NCBI GenBank assembly: GCA_003021725.1
Contig: PXRA01000081.1
Coordinates: 1-33,578, forward strand
Length of the DNA stretch: 33,578 nucleotides
Direction of reading: 5' to 3'
From: Halobacteriales archaeon QH_8_64_26
Lineage (GTDB): Archaea; Halobacteriota; Halobacteria; Halobacteriales; Halococcaceae
The translations under genes and the position numbers were made by a program. This document shows positions 32,836-33,578 of the stretch, in pieces. The notes beneath the pieces are model-generated. The model ran no database searches and was not told the DNA's origin. It saw only the letters and a list, made by a program, of their open reading frames with translations. Position 1 is the first letter of the stretch, and each line of letters starts with the position of its first letter.

Positions 32836-33578
32836 GCTCCTCCCTCGAAGGATCGACGCGTTCGCGGAACTCTTCTTTCGCCCGTTAGTTCCTGGCCGGC
32901 GGGTGTACTCGATAGGCCTGCCTCGTCGAGCAGTGGTCGCCGACGCGTGGCCGTTCGAACGAGGAGCGCGACGCTTGCCGAGTAAGGAATCGAACGGAGC
33001 CGATCAGCGAGCGATGCGTTTGTGATGAGCACTGATACCGGAGCGAAATTCCGATCGTAAACCGGTCGCTGGGGCCGCCGCGCGGTCGATTACCGATCGG
33101 ATCGGTTCAGTGACATCCCCTCCGTGTCCGCACGAACTTCACCCATTCGGGGACCTCGACCGCGAGTTCCCTGCGGAACGCCTCCTGGATCGTTGTCTAT
33201 CCGCGTTCGGGACGGCCACCGCCTGTTCTGTCTGGTCTCGGCCCCGTTTCACTCACGACAGCTCCCGTTCCGGGATAGCGTGAGTCAGTGAATGGGTCTG
33301 ATAGCAATAGTAGCTCGTCGGTCTTCTCGCGGGTTATGAGTCGTCGTATCGCGCGGGCTATCACTCCTCACCGAATCTCGATAGCACTGAGTACCATCAT
33401 AGTCGGGATCAGTTTTCCCTAACCCACGCTCCCTGAGGAGTCCTGTTCAGGAGAGCCTTCGGTACGAACTGTTCGAAACCGTATCGGAGAGTCATGCGAC
33501 GGGAAACCCCGACATGGAAGGGAAACAGGGCAGGACGAACGCGGGTGATGGGGTAGGGTGCGAGTGGTGTCAATGCCG
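32836..33578. other. 743-nt terminal region without a convincing gene
   Basis: No credible long frame is present. On the minus strand around 33111-33197, 28 codons ending in TGA read TTIQEAFRRELAVEVPEW..., an acidic and ordinary-looking stretch that follows an in-frame stop. A +1 shift links it to KRGRDQTEQAVAVPNAD just upstream. It may be the tail of a decayed gene. No tRNA, promoter-like box or strong hairpin was seen. Confidence 0.3.

Overview
The window looks like a chromosomal segment of a haloarchaeon (class Halobacteria). The signs are high GC, acidic proteins, Tat signal peptides on secreted proteins, a halocyanin, an archaeal MptA-type GTP cyclohydrolase, an archaeal Hpt, haloarchaea-restricted small proteins (DUF1931-like, DUF5783-like, DUF4397/DUF7282-like), and TATA-like boxes placed about 25-28 nt upstream of start codons, as expected for leaderless archaeal transcripts. 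I cannot fix the genus from the sequence alone. No transposase, integrase, CRISPR array or rRNA was seen. There is one tRNA (Ile, GAU).

Layout. Positions 275-2488 hold an Lrp/AsnC regulator divergent from an MFS transporter, then a 55-residue histone-fold-like protein. Positions 2489-4020 are a loosely coding stretch with a small orphan protein and a tandemly duplicated zinc-ribbon gene, one copy of which has lost a metal-binding cysteine. Positions 4021-9746 are housekeeping: a sugar-nucleotide transferase, tRNA-Ile, FxsA, MptA, a KaiC-like ATPase, halocyanin and a ketopantoate reductase.

Positions 9821-17391 are the most unusual part. A sulfatase-fold enzyme with Thr at the nucleophile position, a secreted beta-helix protein with a dockerin-like C-terminus, a Tat-exported GH5-like glycosidase, a DedA protein, a membrane-anchored arylsulfotransferase-like beta-propeller and a GtrA-type protein lie close together. 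NfuA-like and DUF5783-like genes sit between them. This may be a cell-surface glycan modification locus, but that is inference.

Positions 17530-18590 carry a DJ-1/PfpI protein and a small membrane protein. Positions 18812-25605 are a complete oligopeptide/dipeptide ABC transporter operon (binding protein, two permeases, two ATPases). Its last ATPase has about 120 extra residues inside the C-terminal cysteine domain, and a 19-codon mini-ORF overlaps the start of the first ATPase gene.

Positions 25704-29724 are small unrecognised membrane proteins and a lipoprotein whose 3' end looks shifted into the wrong frame. The window closes with Hpt, a divergent 752-residue secreted DUF4397/DUF7282 repeat protein, and a 743-nt tail with no convincing gene.
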